Positions 34,459 to 43,574 of a DNA stretch of 64,000 nucleotides are shown here, piece by piece (the first letter of the stretch is position 1; every line of letters begins with the position of its first letter). The notes beneath the pieces are model-generated. The model was given only the letters and a program-made list of their open reading frames with translations. It was not told the DNA's origin and searched no databases. The stretch comes from Fimenecus sp052273625. Lineage in GTDB: Bacteria; Bacillota; Clostridia; Oscillospirales; Acutalibacteraceae. The stretch lies in assembly GCA_052273625.1 (NCBI GenBank), contig DAVZHW010000008.1:5644-69643 (forward strand), written 5' to 3'. The position numbers and the translations under genes are program-made.

Positions 34459-34812
34459 TTATTCAATTATCCACTTTGAAACGTCAACCTCTTTTGCGTC
34501 CTGCCAAAGCTTTTCAAGGTTAAAATTCTCTCTGTCGGCAGGAGTGAAAATGTGGACAATAACTGTTCCGTAGTCAAGCAAAATCCAGCCTGTAGATCTG
34601 CCCTCTACGTGATTTGGCTCTTTTCCGAGAGCCGTCAGCTTTTCCTCCAGCTCCTCGGCAAGCGCCTTTATATGCGTTGATGAAGTACCGCTTACGATTA
34701 CGAAATAATCCGCAACCGAGCTCAAATCGGTAATCTCAAGCGCCTTAATGTCCTCCGCCTTTTTATTATCAAGAATTTTGACGGTGTTTTCAAGCAGTTC
34801 CTTAGTCTGCAT
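34459..34812 (-). CDS. rsfS: Ribosome silencing factor RsfS
   Basis: A 117-residue Iojap-family protein that binds ribosomal protein L14 and keeps subunits apart in starvation. The ATG at 34812 has AAAGGATG at a suitable distance; ATG 34821 has none. DYFVIVSGTSSTHIKALAEE and STGWILLDYGTVIVHIFTPA are family signatures. It overlaps yqeK by 11 bp. Confidence 0.95.
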   Translation of the reverse strand: MQTKELLENTVKILDNKKAEDIKALEITDLSSVADYFVIVSGTSSTHIKALAEELEEKLTALGKEPNHVEGRSTGWILLDYGTVIVHIFTPADRENFNLEKLWQDAKEVDVSKWIIE

Positions 34813-35410
34813 TGCTTTCATCCTTTCTCGCTTTCTCCTTTTCGGAAATTGCGACTTCATTATATGCGAGAATGCTGTCGGGGTGAACGACTGCTCCCGC
34901 TTCAACATTTTCCTTTATTGTAAACTGCAAGCCGTATAGCATTGCTTCCTCAAGGCTTCTTTCGGCCTTTTCTCTGATTACGTCAACATCGGGGTAATTG
35001 CGTTCTGCCGAAGTGTAATCGGCTATATACAAAACCTTTTCCAGCAACGACATATTATCCCTTGCCGTCGTGTGATACCTGACCGCAGAAAGTATATCCT
35101 CATCCTTGACGTTCAGCTCGTGCCTTAAAAACACTTCCCCACTCATTGCGTGCCATATTTTCGGGTTTGCAAGCTCTGTGGGCGTCATTTTATGAGAATA
35201 CTTTTCAATCAGCTCCCTTTGAATTTCGTAATCGGTATCCTTCATTATATCGTGAATAAGACCTGCCGTAAAGGCTTTATCCTCGTCGGCTCCGTATTTT
35301 TTTGCAAGCCTTCTCGCCTCGTCGGCAACATTTAACGAATGATAAAATCTGTACTCACTCAATCTATTTTTGATTTCCTCGACAAATTCTTCATTTCTTT
35401 GGGTATCCAT
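34802..35410 (-). CDS. yqeK: HD-domain hydrolase YqeK (Ap4A hydrolase family)
   Basis: A 202-residue HD-superfamily protein; the family cleaves diadenosine tetraphosphate symmetrically. The ATG at 35410 follows AGAGGAC and overlaps nadD by 20 bp. The metal ligands appear in YRFYHSLNVADEARRLA, FTAGLIHDIMKD (HD), and AVRYHTTARDNMSLLEKVLYIADY. Standard gene order nadD-yqeK-rsfS supports the call. Confidence 0.94.
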   Translation of the reverse strand: MDTQRNEEFVEEIKNRLSEYRFYHSLNVADEARRLAKKYGADEDKAFTAGLIHDIMKDTDYEIQRELIEKYSHKMTPTELANPKIWHAMSGEVFLRHELNVKDEDILSAVRYHTTARDNMSLLEKVLYIADYTSAERNYPDVDVIREKAERSLEEAMLYGLQFTIKENVEAGAVVHPDSILAYNEVAISEKEKARKDESNAD

Positions 35411-36017
35411 AAAGTCCTCTGTCCTCGATATATTTTCTGACCTTGACGTCAAGATATTTTTCGGTGCTTTCGCCTGCTTTAAGAAGCTTTCGAAGCTCTG
35501 TCGAACTCACCTCAAACGGTTCTACGGGGGAAATGATTATTCCTCTGCCCACAAGCTCGTCAATCGGTATTCCAAGCTCATTTTCGGAATATTCCCTTAA
35601 CTCAACAAGGCTTTCCTCCTCACAACGGGAAGCGACACACACAGTACACATATTGAGTATTTCACGATATTCATACCACCTCGAAAACATTAAAAACATA
35701 TCCGAGCCGATAATCAAATACAATTCATCATCTGGGTACATTTTCTTAAGCTCACGCAAGGTATAGACCGTGTAGCTGTCGGTATCTCGCTTAATTTCAA
35801 TATCGCTGACTTGAAAATGCTTATCATAAAACGCAAGTCGGCACATATTGAGCCTGTCCGTATCGGGCTCCAAGCCGTCTGCCGATTTGTGTACCGGAGA
35901 TTTATCGGGAATTATCAAAACCCTGTCAAGTCCGAGCTTTTCCGAAAATTCCGCAGCAAGCCGTGTATGTCCCTTGTGCGGAGGGTTAAATGTTCCGCCG
36001 AAAACACCTATTTTCAT
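35391..36017 (-). CDS. nadD: Nicotinate-nucleotide adenylyltransferase
   Basis: 208 residues. MKIGVFGGTFNPPHKGH is the canonical nucleotide-binding start, and SSTELRKLLKAGES near the C-terminus is the ISSTxIR motif. It makes deamido-NAD in cofactor synthesis. The gene begins one base before the yhbY stop region and overlaps yqeK by 20 bp. Confidence 0.97.
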   Translation of the reverse strand: MKIGVFGGTFNPPHKGHTRLAAEFSEKLGLDRVLIIPDKSPVHKSADGLEPDTDRLNMCRLAFYDKHFQVSDIEIKRDTDSYTVYTLRELKKMYPDDELYLIIGSDMFLMFSRWYEYREILNMCTVCVASRCEEESLVELREYSENELGIPIDELVGRGIIISPVEPFEVSSTELRKLLKAGESTEKYLDVKVRKYIEDRGLYGYPKK

Positions 36018-36018
36018 A

Positions 36019-36318
36019 TTACTTTCTCACTGTTTTCTTTTTCTCGTGGAGCTTCGGATTATATCTGTACAAAATCATAACTCCGCCGATAACTCCGACA
36101 ACCTCCGAATTTGTTTCAAGCGCCAATTTCTCGGCAATATCTCTCGGCGTATCGGGGCAGGTTTCTCTCAAAACCTTTAATTTAATAAGCTCTCTTGCCG
36201 TTAGTGCGTCATTTGTTTGCTTAATAAGTGTATCGGAAATTCCGCCCTTTCCCACCTGAAAAAGCGCTTGAAGTGTATTTGCTTGTGAACGCAGAGCAGC
36301 TCTCTCTTTACTTGTCAT
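36019..36318 (-). CDS. yhbY: YhbY-type RNA-binding protein (CRM domain)
   Basis: A 99-residue CRM-domain protein, linked in other bacteria to 50S assembly. MTSKERAALRSQANTLQALF, QVGKGGISDTLI (GxxG loop) and GVIGGVMILYRYN are hallmarks. The order yhbY-nadD-yqeK is standard. The 118-bp gap upstream holds only a repeat fragment. Confidence 0.94.
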   Translation of the reverse strand: MTSKERAALRSQANTLQALFQVGKGGISDTLIKQTNDALTARELIKLKVLRETCPDTPRDIAEKLALETNSEVVGVIGGVMILYRYNPKLHEKKKTVRK

Positions 36319-36406
36319 AGTTTCTCCTGTTTGTGTTTTATTGTTTATTGCAAACTTTATATATTTTTATCTAATCCGTCAGTTGTGAGGTTGTATAAAG
36401 TTCCCT

Positions 36407-36428
36407 CGGCGGGAGCAAGCCCCTGCCA
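36407..36428. repeat. Fragment of a dispersed repeat
   Basis: GGCGGGAGCAAGCCCCTGCC resembles the reverse complement of the degenerate unit near 9994-10016. It is a weak, short match in the gap between yhbY and rdgB. Confidence 0.35.
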
Positions 36429-36436
36429 TATTGTTT

Positions 36437-37024
36437 TTATAAATACTTCTTAACTTCCTCGGCAAAAAGACGAAGTGCGTTACCTCTATGGCTTACCTTG
36501 TCCTTTTCCTCGGGTGTGTATTCAGCAAAAGCTCTGCCGTCAATGTAGAAAAGCGGGTCATAGCCGAAGCCGTTAGTACCTTTTCTCTCATAACCGATTT
36601 TGCCGTGGCACTCGCCTCTTACGGTAAATTCTCTGCCGTCGGGGAAAACACAGCAAACACAAGCAACATACTTTGCCGTTCTTTCGCTGTCCGGTACATC
36701 TTTTAGACAATCGAGCAATTTATCATTGTTCTTTTCATCGTTCCCGTGATCGCCCGCAAACCTTGCCGAATAAACACCGGGTGCGCCGTCAAGAGCATCA
36801 ACCATAAGTCCCGAATCGTCTGCGATACACGGCATACCGCTTTCCTTACAACCCGAATCGGCTTTGAGTTTTGCGTTCTCTTCAAATGTTGTACCTGTTT
36901 CCTCAACATCCGTAAGGTCAATTCCGAGTTCGTCTGCGGTTTTAACATTTATACCGAGCGGAGATAAAATTCTTTCAAGCTCGGCTCTTTTTTTCATATT
37001 ATGAGTGGCGATTAAAAAGTCCAA
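36437..37024 (-). CDS. rdgB: XTP/dITP diphosphatase (RdgB/HAM1)
   Basis: A 195-residue pyrophosphatase that removes non-canonical purine nucleotides. TTG start at 37024 with AGAGGGGA upstream, inside the last codons of ftsY (26-bp overlap). MDFLIATHNMKKRAELE, ADDSGLMVDALDGAPGVYSA and GTNGFGYDPLFY are the family motifs. It is translationally linked to ftsY. Confidence 0.96.
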   Translation of the reverse strand: MDFLIATHNMKKRAELERILSPLGINVKTADELGIDLTDVEETGTTFEENAKLKADSGCKESGMPCIADDSGLMVDALDGAPGVYSARFAGDHGNDEKNNDKLLDCLKDVPDSERTAKYVACVCCVFPDGREFTVRGECHGKIGYERKGTNGFGYDPLFYIDGRAFAEYTPEEKDKVSHRGNALRLFAEEVKKYL

Positions 37025-38315
37025 AAAATCCCCTCTTTTCTTTTTTCTCTTTCTTTTCTTCCTGTTCTTCGGGTTGGTCTTTTTCTTCAGCTACTGCCTC
37101 TTCCTGCTGAGGAATTTCTGCATTTTCTTCTGCATTTTCCTCACTCGGCATAACCTCGTCAAGAATTTCAACAGCAAGCTCGTCGATTATCTGCGCCGTC
37201 TGTTGTAATTGTGAAACTCCGATTTTATCTGTCTGAGAGAGGTTATTCTCTCCTGCTGTTTTTTCTTCCTGTGAGGATGAAACAGCTTCTTTACCGCTGT
37301 GTTTATCTTCATCTGTGCCGTCGCCGTGTCCATCGACGCCAGATCGTATATCGCCCAAGATGTTTTCAGTAATCTTTTCGCTTTCATTTTCATCCTCCTC
37401 ATATTCTATCTTCTGGAAAAGTCCGTCGGCAAACGCCTGCGGATTAAACGGCTGCAAGTCGTCAATCTGCTCACCGACGCCGATAAATTTAACGGGTATT
37501 CCCAATTCGTTCTTTATTGCAAGCACAACACCGCCTCTTGCCGTGCCGTCAAGCTTTGTAAGAACAATTCCCGTAATCTCGGCAACCGCCTTAAACTCTC
37601 TTGCCTGATTTACCGCATTTTGTCCCGTTGTTGCGTCAAGCACCAAAAGCACCTCACGGTCGGAATAGGGAAGCTCACGGTCAATAACTCTGTATATCTT
37701 TGCAAGCTCCTCCATAAGATTTTTCTTATTGTGAAGTCTGCCTGCGGTATCAATTATTACAATGTCGGTATCTCTCGCCTTTGCTGCATTTACGGTGTCA
37801 AAAACGACTGCGGCCGGATCTGCGCCCTCTGCGTGTTTTACTATGTCAACACCCGAACGGTCAGCCCAAATCTGTAATTGGTCAATAGCCGCTGCCCTGA
37901 ATGTGTCTGCCGCACCGAGCAAAACTTTTTTACCCTGTGCTTTATACATTGCGGCAAGCTTACCGATAGTCGTTGTCTTGCCTACACCGTTTACGCCGAT
38001 TACAAGGATAACAGACGGCTGTGTTATCAAGCCCATATCCTCACCGCCGTAAAGCAATTCGGCAACGACATTCTTCATTTCCGCCTTGATTTTGTCGGGG
38101 GTTTTAAGTTTTTTCTCCGAAGCATTCTTCTTGAGTGTTTCGGTAATCTGAACAGCCGTTACCATTCCGACATCCGCCATAACAAGAATTTCTTCAAGCT
38201 CGGCGTAGAGGTCATCGGTAACCTCATCAACATTGTCAAAAAGGTCGTCGATTGCACCCGACATTTTATTTCTGGTCTTTGTAAGACCAAAATTGATTTT
38301 ACTGAAAATTCCCAT
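36999..38315 (-). CDS. ftsY: Signal recognition particle receptor FtsY with C-terminal acidic extension
   Basis: 438 residues. The NG GTPase core is at about 1-300: GVNGVGKTTTIGKLA (G1), AADTFRAAAIDQL, IDTAGRLHNKKNLMEE (G3), TKLDGTARGG (G4). The usual acidic A domain before NG is absent; the protein starts directly with MGIFSKINFGLTKTRNKM. Instead ~135 acidic, low-complexity residues follow the GTPase and end in KEKRGFFGLFNRHS, which resembles the amphipathic membrane-targeting segment normally at the N-terminus (GFFxxL). The tail coding overlaps rdgB's ribosome site, which may constrain it. It lies 18 bp after smc. Confidence 0.95.
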   Translation of the reverse strand: MGIFSKINFGLTKTRNKMSGAIDDLFDNVDEVTDDLYAELEEILVMADVGMVTAVQITETLKKNASEKKLKTPDKIKAEMKNVVAELLYGGEDMGLITQPSVILVIGVNGVGKTTTIGKLAAMYKAQGKKVLLGAADTFRAAAIDQLQIWADRSGVDIVKHAEGADPAAVVFDTVNAAKARDTDIVIIDTAGRLHNKKNLMEELAKIYRVIDRELPYSDREVLLVLDATTGQNAVNQAREFKAVAEITGIVLTKLDGTARGGVVLAIKNELGIPVKFIGVGEQIDDLQPFNPQAFADGLFQKIEYEEDENESEKITENILGDIRSGVDGHGDGTDEDKHSGKEAVSSSQEEKTAGENNLSQTDKIGVSQLQQTAQIIDELAVEILDEVMPSEENAEENAEIPQQEEAVAEEKDQPEEQEEKKEKKEKRGFFGLFNRHS

Positions 38316-38333
38316 TGGTTTTTCCTTTCGGCA

Positions 38334-41300
38334 TTATGCCAATCCGAGTTTTTTAGCCATCTCGGCAGTCTTTAATTCAAGCAGTTTTGATACGCCCTTT
38401 TCCTGCATTGTAACGCCGTAAAGGACATCTGCTTCTTCCATTGTGCCTCGTCTGTGAGAAATGAGAATGAACTGTGTGTTCTTAGTCATTCTTCTGACAT
38501 AACTTGCGTACCTTGAAACATTGACATCATCAAGAGCCGCTTCGACCTCGTCGAAAATACAGAACGGAGCCGGTGTAACCTTGAGTATCGCAAACAAAAG
38601 TGCGATAGCCGATATTGCCTTTTCACCGCCTGACAAAAGGTCGATATTCTTAACATTTTTTCCGGGTGGCTGAACCTTGATTTCAATATCACATTCAAGC
38701 AAATCAAGCTCATTTTCAAGCCTTAATTCCGCCTTACCTCCGCCGAAAAGTTCGGAGAAGGTTTCGCCGAAGTGGGCATTGATTTTGTTAAAGCTTTCTC
38801 TGAACTGTGATGCCATCTTGCCTGTCAAATCATATATTAACTTGTTAAGTTCGTTCTTTGACTTCTCAACATCGCCTATCTGCTTCGACATAAACTCATA
38901 TCTCTCGGAAACCTCCTTGTACTCGTCTATTGCGGAAACGTTTACAGAGCCTAACGCTTTAATCTGTGCTTTTAATTCTGAAAGGCGCTTGCCTGCCTGC
39001 TGATAGTCGTCGATTTTAATATCAAGCGCCGCAGCCTCACGGCGTGTTAATTGATACTCGTCATAAAGCTTTGCGCTGAGTTCGTCATACTCCTTACGCA
39101 TTGCTACTTTTTTCTCTTCAAGTCTTGCGAGTTCATTGCCGAGCTGCTCACGCTCAACTGTCTTTGAACGCTCTAAAAGTCGTAAATCGCTCTGTTGCTT
39201 TTCATATCCGTCACGGCTTTCGATAAGAGCGTCGATTTCCTGCCTTGATGCGCTTGAGCCTTTTTTGAGCTCCTCGATATTCAGCGAAAGATTTTCGATA
39301 TTTTGGCTTAACTGCTCGTTTTTCTCGTTAATCCTTGCAATCTCGGAATCAAGCACCTCTGCCTTGCCCGTGTGTCCCTGCTTACGAGCGTTCAAGTGAA
39401 CAAGGGTGTCGGTGTTAGTTTCAATATCTTTATTGAGCGACATTATTTTAAGACTTAATTGTGAAGCCTTTTCGGAAAGCTCCTCACGCATAGCGATAAT
39501 ATTTTCCCTGTCGCCCGTAAGCTTTTCAAGCTCGCTCTCGTTTTTAGCGATAAGCTCATTTAATTCCTTAACACGAACAACCGCATTTGCTGCGTTTTCG
39601 GTTATTGTATCAATTCTCTTTTGAAGAGTCTGCTTTTCCTCTGCAAGCTCTCCGACGCCGCCCGATACCGTGTCAAGCTGCTCTTTGGCAAGCTTCAAAT
39701 CGCCCTGAAGTCTGATTTTTTCCTCATTCTTACGAAGCAAGTCGCCCTGCGCACCCTCTAAATCCGCAAGCGCCGAAGCCTTGTCCTCGCTCAACTGCTT
39801 GAAATCCGACTGCAACGAAGCCATTTCGTTCTTCATTGCCTCAAGTCCCTTTGTGAGCTTTTCAATCTCATTGCCACGGCTTAAAATTCCTGCATTCTGC
39901 GTTCTTGAACCGCCCGTCATACTGCCGCCGGCATTGATAACCTGTCCGTCGAGGGTAACTATCTTAAATCTGTAGGTGTATTTTTTAGCAATCGCAACCG
40001 CACAGTCAAGGTCGTCACATACAACCGTTCTGCCAAGAAGCGATTTAATAATCTCACGGTATTTCGAGTCTGTTTCGACAAGCTCCGATGCCATATTGAC
40101 ATATCCGAACTCATCATCAAGACCCTTTTCCGTAAGCGTTCTGCCCTTGATTGCGGAAATCGGTAAAAATGTCGCTCTGCCCGAGTGTGAAGTCTTGAGG
40201 AAATTGATAGCACGCTTTGCATCGCTTTCCGTTTCGGTTACGATATTCTGCACCGCCGCACCCAAAGCCGTTTCGATAGCGGTTGAATATTTATCTCTTA
40301 CCGTGATAAGCTGTGAAAGCGGTCCGTGAATACCGCGAAGCGCACCCCTTTGCTGTTCACGGATAACCGCCTTAATAGCTCCGGAATAGCCCTCCATACT
40401 CTTTTCAAGGTCTGACAAAATTCTTATTCTGTCCTCGGTCTTGTGAAGCTCTCTCTCTTTTTCAAAAAGCAACGCTTCACAGTCCGAAGCCTTTTTACCC
40501 CTCGACTCCAAACGCAAGGTATAGCCGTCGATTGAGTTGTTTATTGAGTTTATTTCATCCTCGCACCTTTTGAGCGCTTCCTGCGCCTGCTCGTGCGATT
40601 TCTTGTATTTTAAGTAAACTTCTTGCCTACCGCCTAATGTACTGTCGATTACAGAAATGCGGTTTTTGATTTCCTCGATAGAGGAATTAGCCGTTTCGCT
40701 CAACACTCTGCAATCCGCAAGTTCAACCGAAAGTGCCGAAGCCTCAGCCGATAACTTTTGTGCCATATCGGAGAATGTTGCGTTATCACTCTTAAAACCT
40801 TCTTCCCTTGCGGTAAGCTCCGACATCTCGTTTTCAAGAGCTGTAACCTGTGCTTTTGCCTGCTCGATAGCCTGCTCGGCAACTCTTATTCTCTCGTCAA
40901 GATGCTGTTCGGTTTCGTTCTCGTCAGACTTATCTTTTTTGAGTCTTTCGATTGTCTCGTTGTTATGTAAAATTGAGTTTTCCTCAACTTTGAGTTGAGT
41001 TTCAAGAGCCGAAATTTGCTCGTCCGATACCGACGACTGTGCTCTTATCTCCTCAATTTTTATGTTGATATTTTTAATTTCCTGTGCCGCAGAATCAATT
41101 TTTTCCTCAATAGCCACAAGCTCGTCCTCTGCCTGCTTATAGTTTACCTCGGAGGTTGAAATTTTATGGTCCTGCTCACGAAGTCTGTCGTTCGTGCGGT
41201 CAATGGTGTTAAGCCAAATACCGATTTCAAGGTCCTTGCGTTCCTCGGCAAGCACAATGAATTTCTGTGCTTTTTCGCTTTGAGTTTTAAGCGGTCCCAC

Positions 41301-41903
41301 TCTCGTTTCAAGCTCGGTTAAAATATCACGAAGTCTGACAAGATTTTCCTCCGCCTGCTTGAGCCTTTTGGTAGCGTCTGCACGCCTGTAACGGAAATGG
41401 GAAATTCCGGCGGCCTCCTCAAGCATCTCTCGTCTGTCGCCCGTCTTTGAAGAAACCATATCGGCAATTCTGCCCTGTCCGACAATAGAGTAGCCGTCTC
41501 GACCGAGACCCGTGTCCATAAACAGCTCGTTAATATCACGAAGTCTTGAGGACTCGCCGTTTATGAGATATTCACTCTCGCCCGAACGGAAATATCGCCT
41601 TGTGACAGAAACCTCGTCATTGTCGTTTTGAAGCGTTCTGTCCTTGTTGTCAAGACGGAGAGTTACCTCGGCAAAGCCCTTCGCCTTTCTGATGTCCGTA
41701 CCGTCAAAAATAACATCTTCCATCTTCGAGCCACGCAAATTTTTTGTTGACTGCTCGCCTAAAACCCAACGCACAGCGTCCGAAATGTTACTTTTTCCGC
41801 TTCCGTTAGGTCCAACTACGGCTGTTACGCCTTTATTAAATTCAAGTACCGTTTTATCGGGGAAAGACTTAAATCCCTGCATTTCCAGTGCTTTAAGAAA
41901 CAT
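38334..41903 (-). CDS. smc: Chromosome segregation protein SMC
   Basis: A full-length SMC ATPase, 1189 residues. Walker A is VVGPNGSGKSNISDAV (about 30-45), followed by long coiled coil. The hinge lies around 510-680 (GALRGIHGPLSQLITV, then GGSMTGGSRTQNAG). The second coil leads to the C-terminal head with signature LLSGGEKAISAIALLFA and Walker B CIFDEVEAALDD. It forms the condensin core that compacts and segregates chromosomes. It starts one base before the radical SAM gene's stop region and lies in the conserved rnc-smc-ftsY block. Confidence 0.98.
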   Translation of the reverse strand: MFLKALEMQGFKSFPDKTVLEFNKGVTAVVGPNGSGKSNISDAVRWVLGEQSTKNLRGSKMEDVIFDGTDIRKAKGFAEVTLRLDNKDRTLQNDNDEVSVTRRYFRSGESEYLINGESSRLRDINELFMDTGLGRDGYSIVGQGRIADMVSSKTGDRREMLEEAAGISHFRYRRADATKRLKQAEENLVRLRDILTELETRVGPLKTQSEKAQKFIVLAEERKDLEIGIWLNTIDRTNDRLREQDHKISTSEVNYKQAEDELVAIEEKIDSAAQEIKNINIKIEEIRAQSSVSDEQISALETQLKVEENSILHNNETIERLKKDKSDENETEQHLDERIRVAEQAIEQAKAQVTALENEMSELTAREEGFKSDNATFSDMAQKLSAEASALSVELADCRVLSETANSSIEEIKNRISVIDSTLGGRQEVYLKYKKSHEQAQEALKRCEDEINSINNSIDGYTLRLESRGKKASDCEALLFEKERELHKTEDRIRILSDLEKSMEGYSGAIKAVIREQQRGALRGIHGPLSQLITVRDKYSTAIETALGAAVQNIVTETESDAKRAINFLKTSHSGRATFLPISAIKGRTLTEKGLDDEFGYVNMASELVETDSKYREIIKSLLGRTVVCDDLDCAVAIAKKYTYRFKIVTLDGQVINAGGSMTGGSRTQNAGILSRGNEIEKLTKGLEAMKNEMASLQSDFKQLSEDKASALADLEGAQGDLLRKNEEKIRLQGDLKLAKEQLDTVSGGVGELAEEKQTLQKRIDTITENAANAVVRVKELNELIAKNESELEKLTGDRENIIAMREELSEKASQLSLKIMSLNKDIETNTDTLVHLNARKQGHTGKAEVLDSEIARINEKNEQLSQNIENLSLNIEELKKGSSASRQEIDALIESRDGYEKQQSDLRLLERSKTVEREQLGNELARLEEKKVAMRKEYDELSAKLYDEYQLTRREAAALDIKIDDYQQAGKRLSELKAQIKALGSVNVSAIDEYKEVSERYEFMSKQIGDVEKSKNELNKLIYDLTGKMASQFRESFNKINAHFGETFSELFGGGKAELRLENELDLLECDIEIKVQPPGKNVKNIDLLSGGEKAISAIALLFAILKVTPAPFCIFDEVEAALDDVNVSRYASYVRRMTKNTQFILISHRRGTMEEADVLYGVTMQEKGVSKLLELKTAEMAKKLGLA

Positions 41904-41904
41904 A

Positions 41905-42909
41905 TCATTTTTCCTTCACAATAATATCAAAATCTTCTAAAAAATCATTTCCCTTTATTGTACAATAAAATCCTTGATTTTTCAATGCTTTTTCATTTCT
42001 TTTTGACTGTCCTTTTGCCTTTGAAAGCGACTTTTCGGAAACTTCGATTACATATTCGTTATCACGGCTTTTTTGTGAGAGCTCCGAAAGCATTTTTTCA
42101 AGATAAATCTCGCCCTCGCAAAGCTCACGAAACGCCGGATGATATGCGCCTGCAAGGTATCCGCCCTCAACATTTCCGCCCGAATGAAGTCCGAGCCTTA
42201 TAACCCTTATGCCGTTTTCACGAAACATCAAAAGCAGTCTTGCACACAATTTTACCGCTTCGTCAAGAGTCTGCGGAGTGTACTCGCCGCTTTTCATACA
42301 GTCGGCAAGCGGAGTGTTTTCAAGCACGATCGTCGGATAAATTCTGACTGTATCGGGCTTTAGTTCAATCAACCTTTCAGCTGTTTTTATATCCTTTTCA
42401 AAGCTCGAGCCCATAAGCCCCGTCATCATCTGAAGTCCTAATTCAAAGCCGCTTTCACGAATGAGCATACTTGCATTTTCAATATCTTTTGCGGTATGTC
42501 CTCGCCTGTTGATAAGCAAAACCCCGTCATCTGTGCTCTGCGCACCCAATTCAATAGACGTTACGCCGTATTTTTTCAAAATTTCAAGCTTATGCTCATT
42601 TATACAATCAGGGCGTGTGGAAATCCGCACACCCTTAAAATAATTTTTGTCTATATATTTTTTTGCCTCTGCAAGCAAGGAAATCATATATTCCTCGTCA
42701 ATAGCCGTAAAACTACCGCCGAAAAATGCAATCTCCGAACTTTCCGGAGAAGTGCTTCCGCTTTTTATCGCAATTTCACAAGCAGCTTCAACCTCCTCGG
42801 TAGTAAGAGCCTTGACAGAGCCTGAAATTGTCTTTTGATTACAAAAGCTGCATTGGTGCGGACAGCCTGCGTGAGGCACAAACAAAGCTACATTTGCGTG
42901 CTTTTTCAA
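41905..42909 (-). CDS. Elp3-like radical SAM protein of the rnc-smc locus
   Basis: A 334-residue radical SAM enzyme. HAGCPHQCSFCNQKTISG carries the CxxxCxxC cluster motif; EIAFFGGSFTAID (GGSFT), ISTRPDCIN and the Elp3-like C-terminal part (RLGLHSGGNVEGGYLAGAYH) follow. The gene sits between rnc and smc in many Clostridia. Elp3 homologues modify tRNA wobble uridine, but this short bacterial version lacks a clear acetyltransferase domain, so its substrate is unknown. It overlaps rnc by 4 bp. Confidence 0.9.
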   Translation of the reverse strand: MKKHANVALFVPHAGCPHQCSFCNQKTISGSVKALTTEEVEAACEIAIKSGSTSPESSEIAFFGGSFTAIDEEYMISLLAEAKKYIDKNYFKGVRISTRPDCINEHKLEILKKYGVTSIELGAQSTDDGVLLINRRGHTAKDIENASMLIRESGFELGLQMMTGLMGSSFEKDIKTAERLIELKPDTVRIYPTIVLENTPLADCMKSGEYTPQTLDEAVKLCARLLLMFRENGIRVIRLGLHSGGNVEGGYLAGAYHPAFRELCEGEIYLEKMLSELSQKSRDNEYVIEVSEKSLSKAKGQSKRNEKALKNQGFYCTIKGNDFLEDFDIIVKEK

Positions 42910-43574
42910 ATTCCCATCAACTCCAAAGCCTGCTGAGCCGCCGCCTGCTCGGCTTTTTTCTTGCTTCCTGCAACGCCCTTGCCGATAACGTTTGAATTTA
43001 GATGCACCTCAACCTCAAACGTCTTATCGTGGTCGGGACCCGATTCGCTCACAAGCACATATTTGAGCTCTTCGCCGTGATTTCTCTGCACAAGCTCCTG
43101 CAAAATGGTCTTGTAATCCTTAAAGCTCGGCTTTTTCTCGACATAGGGAGCCACGAAACGCAAAACGAACTTTTTCGCTTCGTCGATTCCTCCGTCAAGA
43201 TAAATAGCCGCTATAACAGCCTCAAACGCATCCGACAAAACCGACGGTCTGTTCCTGCCGCCCGTCATATCCTCTCCGTGTGAAAGCTTGATATGGTCGC
43301 CGAGTCCGATTACCTTTGCAAATTCAAAAAGCGACTTTTCGCAAACGGCATAAGAGCGAAGCTTTGAAAGCTCGCCCTCGTGAAAATCCTCATGGCGTAA
43401 GAAAAGAAACTCTGCCGTGATAAAGCCCAATACCGAGTCTCCCAAAAACTCAAGTCTTTCGTTATCTTTATATTCTCTCAATACCTCGTTTGCATAAGAG
43501 GAATGTGTCAACGCCCTGTCGAGCAAACTTTTATCTTTGAATTGATAGCCTATTGCTTTTTCTAATTCAGTCAT
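42906..43574 (-). CDS. rnc: Ribonuclease III
   Basis: A 222-residue endonuclease that cuts double-stranded RNA in rRNA and antisense complexes. ATG at 43574 has GGTGA upstream. The catalytic signature is NERLEFLGDSVLGFI, with DAFEAVIAAIYLDGG. The C-terminal ~70 residues are the dsRNA-binding domain ending GSKKKAEQAAAQQALEL. It overlaps plsX by 8 bp. Confidence 0.98.
   Translation of the reverse strand: MTELEKAIGYQFKDKSLLDRALTHSSYANEVLREYKDNERLEFLGDSVLGFITAEFLFLRHEDFHEGELSKLRSYAVCEKSLFEFAKVIGLGDHIKLSHGEDMTGGRNRPSVLSDAFEAVIAAIYLDGGIDEAKKFVLRFVAPYVEKKPSFKDYKTILQELVQRNHGEELKYVLVSESGPDHDKTFEVEVHLNSNVIGKGVAGSKKKAEQAAAQQALELMGI

Noticed and set aside
36703..37208. Opposite-strand frames over rdgB and the ftsY tail
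   Set aside because: Shadows of strongly conserved genes, biased by low-complexity coding.
38486..41539. Several 60-117 codon frames opposite or within smc
   Set aside because: All are frame shadows of smc without ribosome sites.
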